64,000 nucleotides of DNA from an uncultured Lachnospiraceae bacterium (GTDB lineage Bacteria > Bacillota > Clostridia > Lachnospirales > Lachnospiraceae). The translations under genes were made by a program, and so were the position numbers. Positions within the stretch are counted from its first letter, which is position 1, and every line of letters starts with the position of its first letter. This document shows positions 36,241-45,429 of this stretch, in pieces. The stretch spans positions 34,028 through 98,027 of the forward strand of contig CANTEW010000004.1 of assembly GCA_947652925.1 (NCBI GenBank). Reading direction: 5' to 3'. Below the pieces are notes generated by a model that saw only the letters and a list, made by a program, of their open reading frames with translations, was not told the origin of the DNA and ran no database searches.

Positions 36241-36381
36241 GTACAGCATTGCGTAGATAATAGTGGATGATACGCCTGTTATTTTTAGGAAGGCAATGCG
36301 GTGACGTGGCCGATCGACAGCGATGCGGTCCCGTCATAAATGTCAGGTGCCATATCCACCGTTGTTTATGCAATGCTGTAC
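36241..36381. repeat. 141-bp near-palindromic intergenic element
   Basis: The ends GTACAGCATTGC (36241-36252) and GCAATGCTGTAC (36370-36381) are perfect inverted repeats of 12 bp. Partial pairing (GTGGAT/ATCCAC and beyond) continues along about 50-bp arms. It contains GACAGCGATGCGGT (36316-36329), the reverse complement of the 14-bp core ACCGCATCGCTGTC of the dispersed repeats at 17656 and 33697. No clear target duplication is seen. It would fold into a long stem if transcribed. Confidence 0.65.
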
Positions 36382-36414
36382 TAGGACAGTAAAGGAGAGA
36401 GGAAGGTCGTGACT

Positions 36415-36633
36415 ATGAATAAAATTGATGATCTAGTAACTGCACTGAAGAAGAAGGAAGAAGAGAAAACGAGAAATACAGTCCTTTGGATCCTTGCTAT
36501 CATAGGGGCGGTAGCAGCAGTCGCAGGGATCGCCTATGGTGTGTACCGCTTTTTCACGCCGGATTATCTGGAAGATTTTGAAGAAGATTTTGACGATGAC
36601 TTTGATGATTACTTCGAAGATGAGGAAGAATAG
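36415..36633 (+). CDS. Small membrane protein with acidic C-terminal tail
   Basis: A 72-residue protein; ATG 36415 is placed 8 bp after GGAAGG (an in-frame GTG at 36409 is too close to the site). The start is followed by a charged KKKEEEKTR stretch, one strongly hydrophobic helix (VLWILAIIGAVAAVAGIAYGV, residues 24-44) and a run of Asp/Glu (from residue 51, LEDFEEDFDDDFDDYFEDE). No named family comes to mind. Such acidic single-pass proteins are common in Lachnospiraceae and may act as membrane-bound regulators or ion-binding proteins. It precedes rlmD by 90 bp. Confidence 0.6.
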   Translation: MNKIDDLVTALKKKEEEKTRNTVLWILAIIGAVAAVAGIAYGVYRFFTPDYLEDFEEDFDDDFDDYFEDEEE

Positions 36634-36723
36634 AGCAACGGATAAATGCAGTGGACGGCAATGGGCAGAGTTCTTAGAGACTCTGTCCATTTGCTGTATC
36701 AGGATATATCGGGAGGGGTGGAT

Positions 36724-38088
36724 ATGAAAAAAGGAGAGACATATGAAGGCATTGTGGAGAAAGTGCTTTTTCCCAACAAGGGCCTTGTCAAGATAGAGGA
36801 TGTATATGTGACAGTGAAAAATGTGATCCCTGGTCAGAAGGTGCGCTTTTATGTGAAAAAAAAGCGAAAAGGAAAAGCGGAGGGACAGCTCCTTGAAGTC
36901 CTGGAGCCGTCCCCCCTTGAGCAGCGGCCGCCTGCGTGCAGTATTTTTCCTGCGTGTGGGGGCTGCCTGTACCAGACGATGACTTACGAGGCGCAGTTGG
37001 AGATGAAAGAGGCTCAAGTCAAAGAGGTGCTGGATGCTGTGATCCAGGGGGGATATGAGTTCCAGGGTATCCGCAGGAGCCCGGAAGAGTTTGGATACCG
37101 CGGCAAGATGGAATTTTCCTTCGGGGATGCGGAAAAAGATGGGCCGCTCACCTTGGGACTGCACCGTAAGGGAAGCTGGCATGATATCCTCACTGCAGGG
37201 GATTGTAGATTGGTCCATAAGGATGTGACGGATATCCTGAACTGTACGCTGGAGTATTTTACAGAGAAGGAGATAGGCTATTACCATAAGATGAGACGGG
37301 AGGGATATCTGCGCCATCTGATGATCCGCCGGGGCAGTGCTACAGGAGAGATATCAGTCAACTTGGTGACTACGACCCTGGAGCAGCATGACCTGTCCCC
37401 TTGGACAGAACGGCTGTTGGCATTGCCGCTGGAAGGGAAGATCACAGGAGTCCTCCACATCTTAAATGATTCCCTCTCGGATGTAGTGCAGAGCGATGGC
37501 GTGGAGCTTCTCTATGGACGGGAACATATCTATGAGCGGCTGCTGGGATTGTCTTTTAAGATCACGCCTTTTTCTTTCTTCCAGCCCAATCCAAAGGCGG
37601 CGGAGGTACTTTACAGCCTGGTGAGGGAGTATCTGGGGGATGCCCGCGATATGACTGTGTATGACCTCTACAGTGGGACAGGCACGATCGCGCAGGCGGT
37701 GGCCGCTGTGGCAAAAGAAGTGATCGGGGTGGAGATCGTGGAGGAGGCTGTGGGAGCAGCCAGGGAGAATGCTGCGCTCAACGGTATCCGCAATTGCCGT
37801 TTCCTGGCGGGAGATGTGCTGAAAGTGCTTGATGAGATCAGTGAAAAACCTGATATCATCATATTAGACCCGCCCCGCGATGGCATACACCCGAAGGCGC
37901 TGCCTAAGATATTGGATCTTGGAGTAGAGAAGATCATCTATATCTCTTGTAAACCAGTCAGCCTTGCCAGGGATATTGTGGTGATGCAGGAGAGAGGGTA
38001 TGTGGTGGAGAAATGTGTTTGTTTGGATCAGTTTGCTGAGACAGCACACACAGAATGTGTGGTGGGAATGCAGAGGAAACATAGATAG
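36724..38088 (+). CDS. rlmD: 23S rRNA (uracil-C5)-methyltransferase RlmD-like (RumA family)
   Basis: Start ATG 36724 follows GGGAGGGGTGG (longer in-frame starts lack a site). The 454-residue enzyme has an N-terminal TRAM domain (GETYEGIVEKVLFPNKGLV), the iron-sulfur cysteines in PACSIFPACGGCLYQ, and a SAM methyltransferase domain with DLYSGTGTIAQ, VIGVEIVEEAV, IILDPPRDGIHPKAL and the catalytic Cys in YISCKPVSLARD. RNA m5U methyltransferases of this class include RlmCD and RlmD; which uridine is methylated is not fixed by the sequence. No terminator is evident before the tRNA region, though a GC-rich stem near 38133-38181 is possible. Confidence 0.88.
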   Translation: MKKGETYEGIVEKVLFPNKGLVKIEDVYVTVKNVIPGQKVRFYVKKKRKGKAEGQLLEVLEPSPLEQRPPACSIFPACGGCLYQTMTYEAQLEMKEAQVKEVLDAVIQGGYEFQGIRRSPEEFGYRGKMEFSFGDAEKDGPLTLGLHRKGSWHDILTAGDCRLVHKDVTDILNCTLEYFTEKEIGYYHKMRREGYLRHLMIRRGSATGEISVNLVTTTLEQHDLSPWTERLLALPLEGKITGVLHILNDSLSDVVQSDGVELLYGREHIYERLLGLSFKITPFSFFQPNPKAAEVLYSLVREYLGDARDMTVYDLYSGTGTIAQAVAAVAKEVIGVEIVEEAVGAARENAALNGIRNCRFLAGDVLKVLDEISEKPDIIILDPPRDGIHPKALPKILDLGVEKIIYISCKPVSLARDIVVMQERGYVVEKCVCLDQFAETAHTECVVGMQRKHR

Positions 38089-38300
38089 AGATCCTTTGTT
38101 TTAGGCAGTTTTATAGGCGCTTTGTGTTTGCGGGAGATGGGAAGGGCGCGTCTTTTGAGCCGCCTTTTGCCCTCTCGCTAAGTGAGATCATGACCATCTG
38201 CGTTGTTTTTCACTTGTCTGGATACCGGACATCCAAAGCACAGGGGCGGCATAGTTTTAGATCACTGTGATAAAAAAATTAAAAAAGATCAAAAAAGTAC

Positions 38301-38329
38301 TTGCATTCTCGGACGAGATGATATATAAT
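38301..38329 (+). promoter_or_regulatory. Promoter of the tRNA-Gln gene
   Basis: TTGCAT (38301-38306), a 17-bp spacer and TATAAT (38324-38329) give a near-consensus sigma-A promoter about 18 bp before the tRNA 5' end, as is usual for stable RNA genes. Confidence 0.7.
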
Positions 38330-38346
38330 TCTTTTTGTCACGAAAT

Positions 38347-38418
38347 TGGGCTATCGCCAAATGGTAAGGCAACGGACTCTGACTCCGTCATTTCAAGGTT
38401 CGAATCCTTGTAGCCCAG
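38347..38418 (+). tRNA. tRNA-Gln (anticodon CTG)
   Basis: Acceptor stem TGGGCTA/TAGCCCA (38347-38353 and 38411-38417), D arm GCC..GGC, anticodon stem ACGGA/TCCGT around CTCTGAC, hence anticodon CTG, and T arm CAAGG TTCGAAT CCTTG (38394-38410). Discriminator is G38418; CCA is not encoded. The cloverleaf is complete at 72 nt. Confidence 0.95.
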
Positions 38419-38495
38419 CTCACCGAAGGCTGTTGCAGGATCTGCAGCAGCCTTTTCTTTTTGAAAGAGCGCAACAGTGGAGAGGATGGAGAGTT

Positions 38496-39356
38496 ATGAT
38501 CGTATTAGGAGAAAAACAGAAGCTGACAGTCGTACAGAGAGTGGACTTTGGAGTTTACCTAGCGGATGGGATGCAGGAGCATCCGGAGGAGAAAGTACTC
38601 CTTCCGGGCAGGCAGGTGCCGGAGGATACCCGGGAGGGGGATGGACTGACGGTATTTATCTATCGGGATTCCAAGGACAGGCTGATCGCCACGGTCAATG
38701 AACCCTTTCTGGAGAAAGGACAGACAGCGGTCCTGGAAGTGGTAGATACGGGCCGGATCGGGGCGTTTCTGGACTGGGGGCTGGAGAAGGATCTTCTGCT
38801 GCCGTTCAGGGAGCAGACCATGCCGGTGCAAAAGGGGGATAAATGTCTGGTGGCCCTCTATGAGGACAAGAGCCACAGGCTGTGCGCTACGATGAAAGTC
38901 TACCACTATCTCAGCACCCAGTCTCCCTATCAGACAGGCGATACAGTAAAGGGACGGGTCTATGAGTTGAGCAAGAATTTCGGGGTGTTCGTGGCGGTGG
39001 ACGACAGATATTCCGCATTGATCCCGAAGAGCGAGGCCCAGGGCGGCTACCAGGTCAACGAGGTCCTGGATCTTCGGGTGACCAGGGTGAAAGAAGACGG
39101 AAAATTAAATGTGAGCGCCAGGAAGAAGGTGCGTCTCCAGTTGGAGGAGGATGCCCAGAAGATATATAGTGTGATGGAGCAGTCGGGCGGCATGCTGCCC
39201 CTGGACGACAGATCCGAGCCGGCGCAGATCAAAGCGCGGCTGGGACTGAGCAAAGCGGCTTTTAAACGGGCAGTGGGCCATTTGATGAAAGAGGGGAAGA
39301 TCCTCCAGGAGCCGGGGAGGATCATGATAAGAGGGATACAAAAGGAAGAGCGATAG
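38496..39356 (+). CDS. CvfB-like S1-domain RNA-binding protein
   Basis: Start ATG 38496 is preceded by GATGGAGAG; the frame continues open through the tRNA upstream but those residues are not coding. The 286-residue product contains repeated S1/OB-type modules (VVDTGRIGAFLDWGLEKDLLLP, VYELSKNFGVFVAVDDRYSALI with VTRVKEDGKLNVSARKK) and a C-terminal winged helix (LGLSKAAFKRAVGHLMKEG). This is the CvfB/YitL layout, where the protein binds RNA and affects virulence-gene expression in other Firmicutes. It is separated from dnaE by 19 bp. Confidence 0.85.
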   Translation: MIVLGEKQKLTVVQRVDFGVYLADGMQEHPEEKVLLPGRQVPEDTREGDGLTVFIYRDSKDRLIATVNEPFLEKGQTAVLEVVDTGRIGAFLDWGLEKDLLLPFREQTMPVQKGDKCLVALYEDKSHRLCATMKVYHYLSTQSPYQTGDTVKGRVYELSKNFGVFVAVDDRYSALIPKSEAQGGYQVNEVLDLRVTRVKEDGKLNVSARKKVRLQLEEDAQKIYSVMEQSGGMLPLDDRSEPAQIKARLGLSKAAFKRAVGHLMKEGKILQEPGRIMIRGIQKEER

Positions 39357-39375
39357 AAAAGAGCGGGGGATCGGG

Positions 39376-42300
39376 ATGGATTTTACACATCTGCATGTGC
39401 ATACAGAATACAGCCTTCTGGACGGCTCCAATAAGATCGAGGAGTATGTCTCCAGGGTAAAAGAATTGGGGATGGACAGCGCGGCGATCACAGATCACGG
39501 CGCAATGTATGGGTGCATTGACTTTTATAAAGCGGCCAAGGCAGCGGGCATCCGTCCGATCCTGGGATGTGAAGTCTATGTGGCTCCCGGGTCCCGGTTT
39601 GACCGGGATGTGGGGGATCAGGAGGACAAATATTATCATCTGGTGCTGTTGGCGGAAAACAATAAGGGATACAGTAACCTGATGAAGATCGTATCCAGGG
39701 GATTTGTGGAGGGTTTTTATTACAAGCCCCGGGTGGACATGGAGCTGTTGGAAAAGTATCACGAGGGGCTGATCGCCCTGAGCGCATGTCTGGCGGGGGA
39801 GGTCCCCCGCTATCTGGCCAGGGGGATGTACGAGGATGCGAAGGCGGCGGCCCTGCGCCATCAGGAGATCTTCGGGGAGGGGAATTATTTTCTGGAACTG
39901 CAAGATCACGGCATCCCGGAGCAGCAGCTGGTAGATCAGCAGCTCATGCGCATCCACCAGGAGACAGGGATCGATCTTGTGGCGACGAACGACGTCCATT
40001 ACACCTATGCCCAGGATGCCACGGCCCATGATATCCTGCTCTGTATCCAGACGGCGAAGAAGCTGGAAGATGAGGACAGGATGCGCTACGAGGGCGGCCA
40101 GTATTATGTGAAATCCCAGGAAGAGATGGCACAGCTTTTCCCCTATGCCCTGGAAGCCCTGGAGAATACCCATAAGATCGCCATGCGCTGTAACGTGGAG
40201 ATCGAGTTCGGGGTGACGAAACTGCCCAGGTTCGACGTGCCGGAAGGCTATACCTCCTGGGAATATCTCAATAAGCTGTGCCGGGAAGGGATGGAGCGTC
40301 TGTATGATCCGGTGACGGAGGAGCTTAAAGAGCGTCTCAGATATGAGCTGGATACCATCTCCAATATGGGGTATGTGGATTATTTTCTGATCGTGTGGGA
40401 TTTTATCCGGTATGCCCGCGACCATGAGATCATGGTGGGGCCGGGCCGGGGATCGGCGGCGGGGAGCCTGGTGTCCTATACACTGGGGATCACTCAGTTG
40501 GATCCGATCCGGTACAGCCTGCTTTTTGAACGGTTCTTAAATCCGGAGCGGGTATCCATGCCGGATATCGACATCGACTTCTGCTTCGAACGGCGGCAGG
40601 AAGTCATCGACTATGTGGTGGAGAAATATGGCAAGGACCGGGTGGTGCAGATCGTGACCTTCGGGACCATGGCGGCCAGGAATGTCCTCCGGGATGTGGG
40701 GCGTGTGCTGGGGATGCCCTATTCCCAGGTGGATACGGTGGCGAAGATGATCCCAGTGGAACAGAATAAGCCTCTCACCATCGAACAGGCGTTGAAACGC
40801 AATCCGGAGTTTTCCAAGATCTACCAGGAGGATCCAGAGATCCATCATCTGGTGGATATGGCAAAGCGGCTGGAAGGTCTGCCCCGCCATACGTCCATGC
40901 ACGCGGCGGGCGTGGTGATCAGCCAGAAAGAGGTAGATGAATATGTACCCCTTTCCCGTGCATCTGACGGATCGATCACCACCCAGTTTACGATGACTAC
41001 GTTGGAGGAACTGGGACTGCTGAAAATGGATTTCCTGGGGCTGCGCACCTTGACGGTGATCCAGGATACGGTCAAACTGGTGGAAAAAAATAAGGGCGTC
41101 TGTGTGGACATGGACACGATCGACTACAACGATCCCCAGGTGCTGGCGTCCATAGGCTCCGGCAGGACGGAAGGGGTGTTCCAGTTGGAGAGCGCGGGCA
41201 TGAAAAACTTTATGAAAGAGTTAAAGCCCCAGAGCCTGGAAGACATCATAGCGGGTGTCGCACTCTACCGCCCGGGGCCCATGGATTTTATCCCTCAGTA
41301 TATCCGGGGGAAAAAGAACGCAGAGATGGTCACCTATGACTGCCCCCAGCTGAGGCCCATCCTGGAATCCACCTATGGATGTATCGTATACCAGGAGCAG
41401 GTCATGCAGATCGTGCGGGATCTGGGCGGGTATACCATGGGGCGCAGCGACCTCCTGCGCAGGGCCATGTCCAAGAAGAAAGCTTCTGTGATGGAAAAGG
41501 AGCGGCAGAATTTTGTATACGGGAACGAAGAAGACGGTATCCCCGGCTGTATCAAAAACGGCATCGACGGGAAAACGGCGAACAGGATCTATGATGAGAT
41601 GATCGATTTTGCCAAATATGCTTTCAATAAATCCCATGCGGCCGCCTATGCGGTGGTGGCGTACCAGACGGCTTATCTGAAATACTACTATCCACTCCAA
41701 TATATGGCCGCGCTGATGACTTCGGTCATTGATTTTCCCACCAAGGTATCTGGCTACATCCTCCATTGCAGGCAGATCGATATCGACATCCTGCCCCCGG
41801 ATATCAACTGTGGGGACAGCTGTTTCTCTGTGGATGGAAAAGGCATCCGCTACGGGCTTTCCGCGATCAAGAGTGTAGGAAAGTCTGTGATCGAGGATAT
41901 CGTGGCAGAGCGGGAACTGGGCGGACTCTATACCACCCTCAACAGTTTTGTGTCCAGGATGTCGGGAAAAGAAGTCAATAAACGGGTGGTAGAGAACCTG
42001 ATCAAAGCCGGGGCGCTGGATTGCCTGGAAGGCAACCGGAAACAGAAACTTTTGGTCTATCAGCGGGTGATGGACAGCGTGCAGCAGGAGAAGAAGAACT
42101 CCATGGAAGGGCAGCTGTCCCTGTTGGATATCGTAGGCGAGGAGGAGAAAAAGGATTACGTCATACAGCTCCCAGCTGTAGGAGAATACGAGAAAGAAGA
42201 ACTCCTTGCTCTGGAAAAAGAGGTGCTGGGCATCTACATCAGCGGCCATCCCCTGGAACAGTACACGGGCATGATGGAACGCAACGCCACGGCCATAACA

Positions 42301-42849
42301 ACAGATTTCCTGCCTGATGAGGATACAGGACTGCCTCATCTGGCGGATGGCTCGAAGGTGGTCGTGGGCGGTATGATCACCAATAAGACCATAAAATATA
42401 CGAAGCACAACCAGGTCATGGCTTTCCTCACGGTGGAGGATCTGGTGGGGACCGTAGAAGTGATCGTATTCCCCAGGGATTATGAGCGGAATGTGGATAT
42501 GCTGGCAGAGGAAAATAAAGTGTTCATCCGGGGAAAAGTGGCGGCGGAAGACGATAAGGCCAGCAAGCTGATCTGTGAGAAGATCTGGCTGTTCGCGGAG
42601 AAGCCCCGGGAATTGTGGATCCAGTTCGCATCAAAGGAAGAATACCAGGAAAAAGAAGAGGGGCTTTTGGGCGCGCTCAGCGGGGCCGGCGGGAAAGACG
42701 CGGTAGTGGTCTACCTGAAAAAAGAACGCGCGATGAAAAAACTCCCGCCGGGGCAGAGAGTCTCCATCGCTTCCCTGGATATGGAAAGGCTGCGGGAGGC
42801 GTTCGGCGGGGGGAACGTGAAGGTTCTGGAAAAGAGTATCGGGAAATGA
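39376..42849 (+). CDS. dnaE: DNA polymerase III subunit alpha (DnaE)
   Basis: The 1157-residue replicative polymerase starts at ATG 39376, which follows GGGGGATCGGG. N-terminal PHP domain: FTHLHVHTEYSLLDG and SAAITDHGAMYG. Polymerase palm: GPGRGSAAGSLVSYTLGI, the catalytic PDIDIDFCFERRQEVI near residues 395-411, and further GVFQLESAGM. A beta-binding and OB-fold C-terminus (VVVGGMITNKTIKYTKHNQ) follows. There is no DEDD exonuclease insert, so this is the DnaE type and not PolC. It extends primers at the fork in low-GC Gram-positives together with PolC. Ends without an obvious own terminator. Confidence 0.97.
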   Translation: MDFTHLHVHTEYSLLDGSNKIEEYVSRVKELGMDSAAITDHGAMYGCIDFYKAAKAAGIRPILGCEVYVAPGSRFDRDVGDQEDKYYHLVLLAENNKGYSNLMKIVSRGFVEGFYYKPRVDMELLEKYHEGLIALSACLAGEVPRYLARGMYEDAKAAALRHQEIFGEGNYFLELQDHGIPEQQLVDQQLMRIHQETGIDLVATNDVHYTYAQDATAHDILLCIQTAKKLEDEDRMRYEGGQYYVKSQEEMAQLFPYALEALENTHKIAMRCNVEIEFGVTKLPRFDVPEGYTSWEYLNKLCREGMERLYDPVTEELKERLRYELDTISNMGYVDYFLIVWDFIRYARDHEIMVGPGRGSAAGSLVSYTLGITQLDPIRYSLLFERFLNPERVSMPDIDIDFCFERRQEVIDYVVEKYGKDRVVQIVTFGTMAARNVLRDVGRVLGMPYSQVDTVAKMIPVEQNKPLTIEQALKRNPEFSKIYQEDPEIHHLVDMAKRLEGLPRHTSMHAAGVVISQKEVDEYVPLSRASDGSITTQFTMTTLEELGLLKMDFLGLRTLTVIQDTVKLVEKNKGVCVDMDTIDYNDPQVLASIGSGRTEGVFQLESAGMKNFMKELKPQSLEDIIAGVALYRPGPMDFIPQYIRGKKNAEMVTYDCPQLRPILESTYGCIVYQEQVMQIVRDLGGYTMGRSDLLRRAMSKKKASVMEKERQNFVYGNEEDGIPGCIKNGIDGKTANRIYDEMIDFAKYAFNKSHAAAYAVVAYQTAYLKYYYPLQYMAALMTSVIDFPTKVSGYILHCRQIDIDILPPDINCGDSCFSVDGKGIRYGLSAIKSVGKSVIEDIVAERELGGLYTTLNSFVSRMSGKEVNKRVVENLIKAGALDCLEGNRKQKLLVYQRVMDSVQQEKKNSMEGQLSLLDIVGEEEKKDYVIQLPAVGEYEKEELLALEKEVLGIYISGHPLEQYTGMMERNATAITTDFLPDEDTGLPHLADGSKVVVGGMITNKTIKYTKHNQVMAFLTVEDLVGTVEVIVFPRDYERNVDMLAEENKVFIRGKVAAEDDKASKLICEKIWLFAEKPRELWIQFASKEEYQEKEEGLLGALSGAGGKDAVVVYLKKERAMKKLPPGQRVSIASLDMERLREAFGGGNVKVLEKSIGK

Positions 42850-42991
42850 TATGGTAAATAGAGTGGATCCCCCTCATGAGAGGCATTTCCGATGGACATC
42901 TGCAGATACGCCCCTTAAAGGGCAGCGGACGATGGGGACCGTGCCGTTGGAGGAGCTTTGGCTATATCCCGTGGATTGGTTTTGGGTCTTT

Positions 42992-43031
42992 AAAAAAGGG
43001 ATGTGTAAGGGAAAGAGGTCTTACACATCCC
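42992..43031 (-). terminator. Rho-independent terminator of the yfhO operon
   Basis: A perfect 12-bp stem (GGGATGTGTAAG / CTTACACATCCC; 42998-43009 and 43020-43031) is followed on the minus strand by TTTTTT (42992-42997). It lies 10 bp after the yfhO stop and also faces dnaE, which it might stop weakly in the other direction. Confidence 0.8.
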
Positions 43032-43040
43032 GTTTGGTAT

Positions 43041-45416
43041 TTAAAGTCGGTCTTTTTTCTTATGGGAGCCATATACCAATACAGAGGATATAAAACAGGA
43101 GAGGATACTGACCACCACTCCCTGGGGATATCCAGGGGCCTGGTATCTCAGTTCTACCTGGTGGGTGCCTTTTTTCACAGAGATGCCCTGGAAGGCGATG
43201 TTTGCCCGGTAGATCTTCTGTTCCTCTCCGTCCAGGTAGATCCGCCAGCCTTTCTCGTAGGGTATGGCGAACATGACATAGCCGTCTTGGGGAGCGTCTA
43301 TGGTCCCCTGCAGACGATCGTCCCTGGCGGGGGCGTCTATGGTGACGGCTGTGGATGAAGCCTTTGTGGTGCTGGGTATGGAGTCGCCCCCCGGCGGCCC
43401 GTCCAGGACCAGATGATCCAAGATCAGGTCCTGGGTCTCCTGCCTCCCGTTCTCTTCCAGATAGCTGTCGAACCTTTCCCGGGTGATGGCGTCCGGGTAG
43501 AAACGTCCCAGGGATACGGCGTCCTCGTTCTCGTAGACTTGGATTTGGCCGAACTTGCGGAGGAGGCGGTTGCCCTTCTTGTCAAAGGGATCGTTCTCCT
43601 CGCCGCCCCGGGACAGCAGGTAGCGGATGCCGCACAGATCGGCGAACTCATGCTCGTGCTTCACCATGCGGAAGCGGTAATGGTTCTTGTCCCCGTACCA
43701 GAAGTCCGGGTAGAGCACGGAGGTAAACTCCAGGATGTTCCGGTTGATGGTGGAGTTATAGGTGCTCACGCCCCGGTATCCCTGGGGGAGGGAGTCCATG
43801 CAGATGGAGCTCACGTCAAAATCCTTTTCTACCCGGTAGAACTGTGGATCTTGCTCCTTCAGCCAAGCCAGGGCGTCTTGTACGTCCTGGCTGTAGACGT
43901 CCCCGAAATACTGGGTGTTGTCTTTTCGCAGTGTGAGCCGCTCCAGGGTGGAGGTATACCCTTCCGACACCATGTTCACCACGGTCAGGCACAGCAGGAG
44001 TCCACATAGGATGTTCTGGATGTCCTTCCTGCGGCATCTTGCCAGGCAGAGGAGGACGCACAGCATGAGGAGTCCGGTCAGGCTCAGGATCAGCAGGTTG
44101 CGCTTGTGGGACAGGAAGGTGATCGTATTGTATTTCCGTATGAAGGTAAAGCCGATCAGTAAGAAGGCGGCGCCGAGCCCTAGGTAGCTGAAGATCTGTC
44201 TTGACAGGAGCGTGTCCAGCATCTGTGCCATGATCAGGCAGAAAAAGGGCATCATGAGGAACGTATGCCGGTTGATCGTGGTGGAGAACCCGTTCATCAC
44301 CAGGCCGCAGAAGGGCAGTGCCAGACAGAAGGCCAGGAGGGCCAGGAGCCCATAGCGGAGCTTTTTCTGCCCCTTGGATAAAGGCAGCCTATGGAGACAG
44401 CAGATATACTGGCATCCCAATATGATAGATAAAGTGGAGCAGAATACATTGGGATCCTCGTAATAATTGGTGGCTCCGGTATACTGGACATTGGTCTCTG
44501 CCACCTGTGTCAGCCCCTCCAGGTAGCTGGAGAAGAATTTATAGAACAAAGTCTTGTAATGGATGCCTTGATAAGGGAGCAGGGAGTTGCCGATCCGTGC
44601 AGGGAAGCTTGCCTGTCCCTCCAGCCTGCCTGAGATCCCGAAGATCGTGAAGGCGGAGGGGAACAGGGTGAACGCGCCCATCCCCATGCCCAACAACATA
44701 GAACCGTAGAGGATCCCCAGCATCCGGAGCTTTTTGCCCAGGGACTGGGTCTGCATGCCAAAGAGACGCACCAATATGTAAAAGCCCAGGCAGACGAACA
44801 TCATATAGCTCAAGTAGGTATTGTAGACGGCGGCCAGCCAGCAGGCCAGGACCATGGGGGCGTGGAAACGCTGTCTGCACATGCAGCGCTCCGCGCCCCA
44901 GAGCAGCAAGGGCAGGCAGACGGCCGCCATGCCGAACTGATAATGCTGTCCCCAGACCATCAAAAAGCCGTTCAGCCCATAGATGTAGGCGACGATGCAC
45001 TTGGTCTTCCTTGAGAAAGAAAAACAGGACAGATAGTGGTAGAAAAAAAGTCCGGACAACAGGATCTGGGCTATCTGCACATAGATCAGGTACCAGGCGA
45101 TGTGCTCCGGCCCGAAGGCTACACCCAGGGCGTAGACCACCATCAGGGCGGGATTGGACAGGCTCAGGTTGAACATGTTTGTCCCAGGCCCATTATTGAA
45201 ATCCCAGAATGAGAAGGTGCCTTCCCGGAGATGGCCTACGATGGTGTTGTAATGCTGCAGGTATTGTTGGACGGTGTCGGAGCCGATATCCAGCCCTACG
45301 AATACCCAGAGTTCATCCCCGAACAGGAAGCGGCGGTAGATGAAGAGCGCGCTGGCCAGGAGCAGCAGGACGACCAGGAAAGGCGCCTGTTTTTGTTTCC
45401 ATATAAATTTATCCAT
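43041..45416 (-). CDS. YfhO family multi-pass membrane protein (GT-C type)
   Basis: Start ATG 45416 follows AGAGGTGATC (the frame extends to 45476 through the end of the GT2 gene). The 791-residue protein has about a dozen hydrophobic segments (first at residues 11-30), and the family blocks FVGLDIGSDTVQQYLQHY, FNNGPGTNMFNLSLSNPAL and the C-terminal VMFAIPYEKGWRIYLDGE, which mark YfhO. YfhO-type proteins act as GT-C glycosyltransferases that glycosylate lipoteichoic or wall teichoic acids using undecaprenyl-phosphate-linked sugars, as in Listeria and Staphylococcus. The last gene of the operon, it sits 13 bp after the GT2 stop. Confidence 0.88.
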   Translation of the reverse strand: MDKFIWKQKQAPFLVVLLLLASALFIYRRFLFGDELWVFVGLDIGSDTVQQYLQHYNTIVGHLREGTFSFWDFNNGPGTNMFNLSLSNPALMVVYALGVAFGPEHIAWYLIYVQIAQILLSGLFFYHYLSCFSFSRKTKCIVAYIYGLNGFLMVWGQHYQFGMAAVCLPLLLWGAERCMCRQRFHAPMVLACWLAAVYNTYLSYMMFVCLGFYILVRLFGMQTQSLGKKLRMLGILYGSMLLGMGMGAFTLFPSAFTIFGISGRLEGQASFPARIGNSLLPYQGIHYKTLFYKFFSSYLEGLTQVAETNVQYTGATNYYEDPNVFCSTLSIILGCQYICCLHRLPLSKGQKKLRYGLLALLAFCLALPFCGLVMNGFSTTINRHTFLMMPFFCLIMAQMLDTLLSRQIFSYLGLGAAFLLIGFTFIRKYNTITFLSHKRNLLILSLTGLLMLCVLLCLARCRRKDIQNILCGLLLCLTVVNMVSEGYTSTLERLTLRKDNTQYFGDVYSQDVQDALAWLKEQDPQFYRVEKDFDVSSICMDSLPQGYRGVSTYNSTINRNILEFTSVLYPDFWYGDKNHYRFRMVKHEHEFADLCGIRYLLSRGGEENDPFDKKGNRLLRKFGQIQVYENEDAVSLGRFYPDAITRERFDSYLEENGRQETQDLILDHLVLDGPPGGDSIPSTTKASSTAVTIDAPARDDRLQGTIDAPQDGYVMFAIPYEKGWRIYLDGEEQKIYRANIAFQGISVKKGTHQVELRYQAPGYPQGVVVSILSCFISSVLVYGSHKKKDRL

Positions 45417-45429
45417 AAGATCACCTCTT

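Noticed and set aside
39322-42408. Long open frames on the minus strand opposite dnaE (about 367 and 395 codons)
   Set aside because: They are shadows of the well-identified dnaE frame, lack ribosome sites and domain-like sequence, and run through catalytic motifs of DnaE.
42850-43093. Small plus-strand gene after dnaE
   Set aside because: It runs through the terminator stem of the yfhO operon and into yfhO, with no ribosome site.
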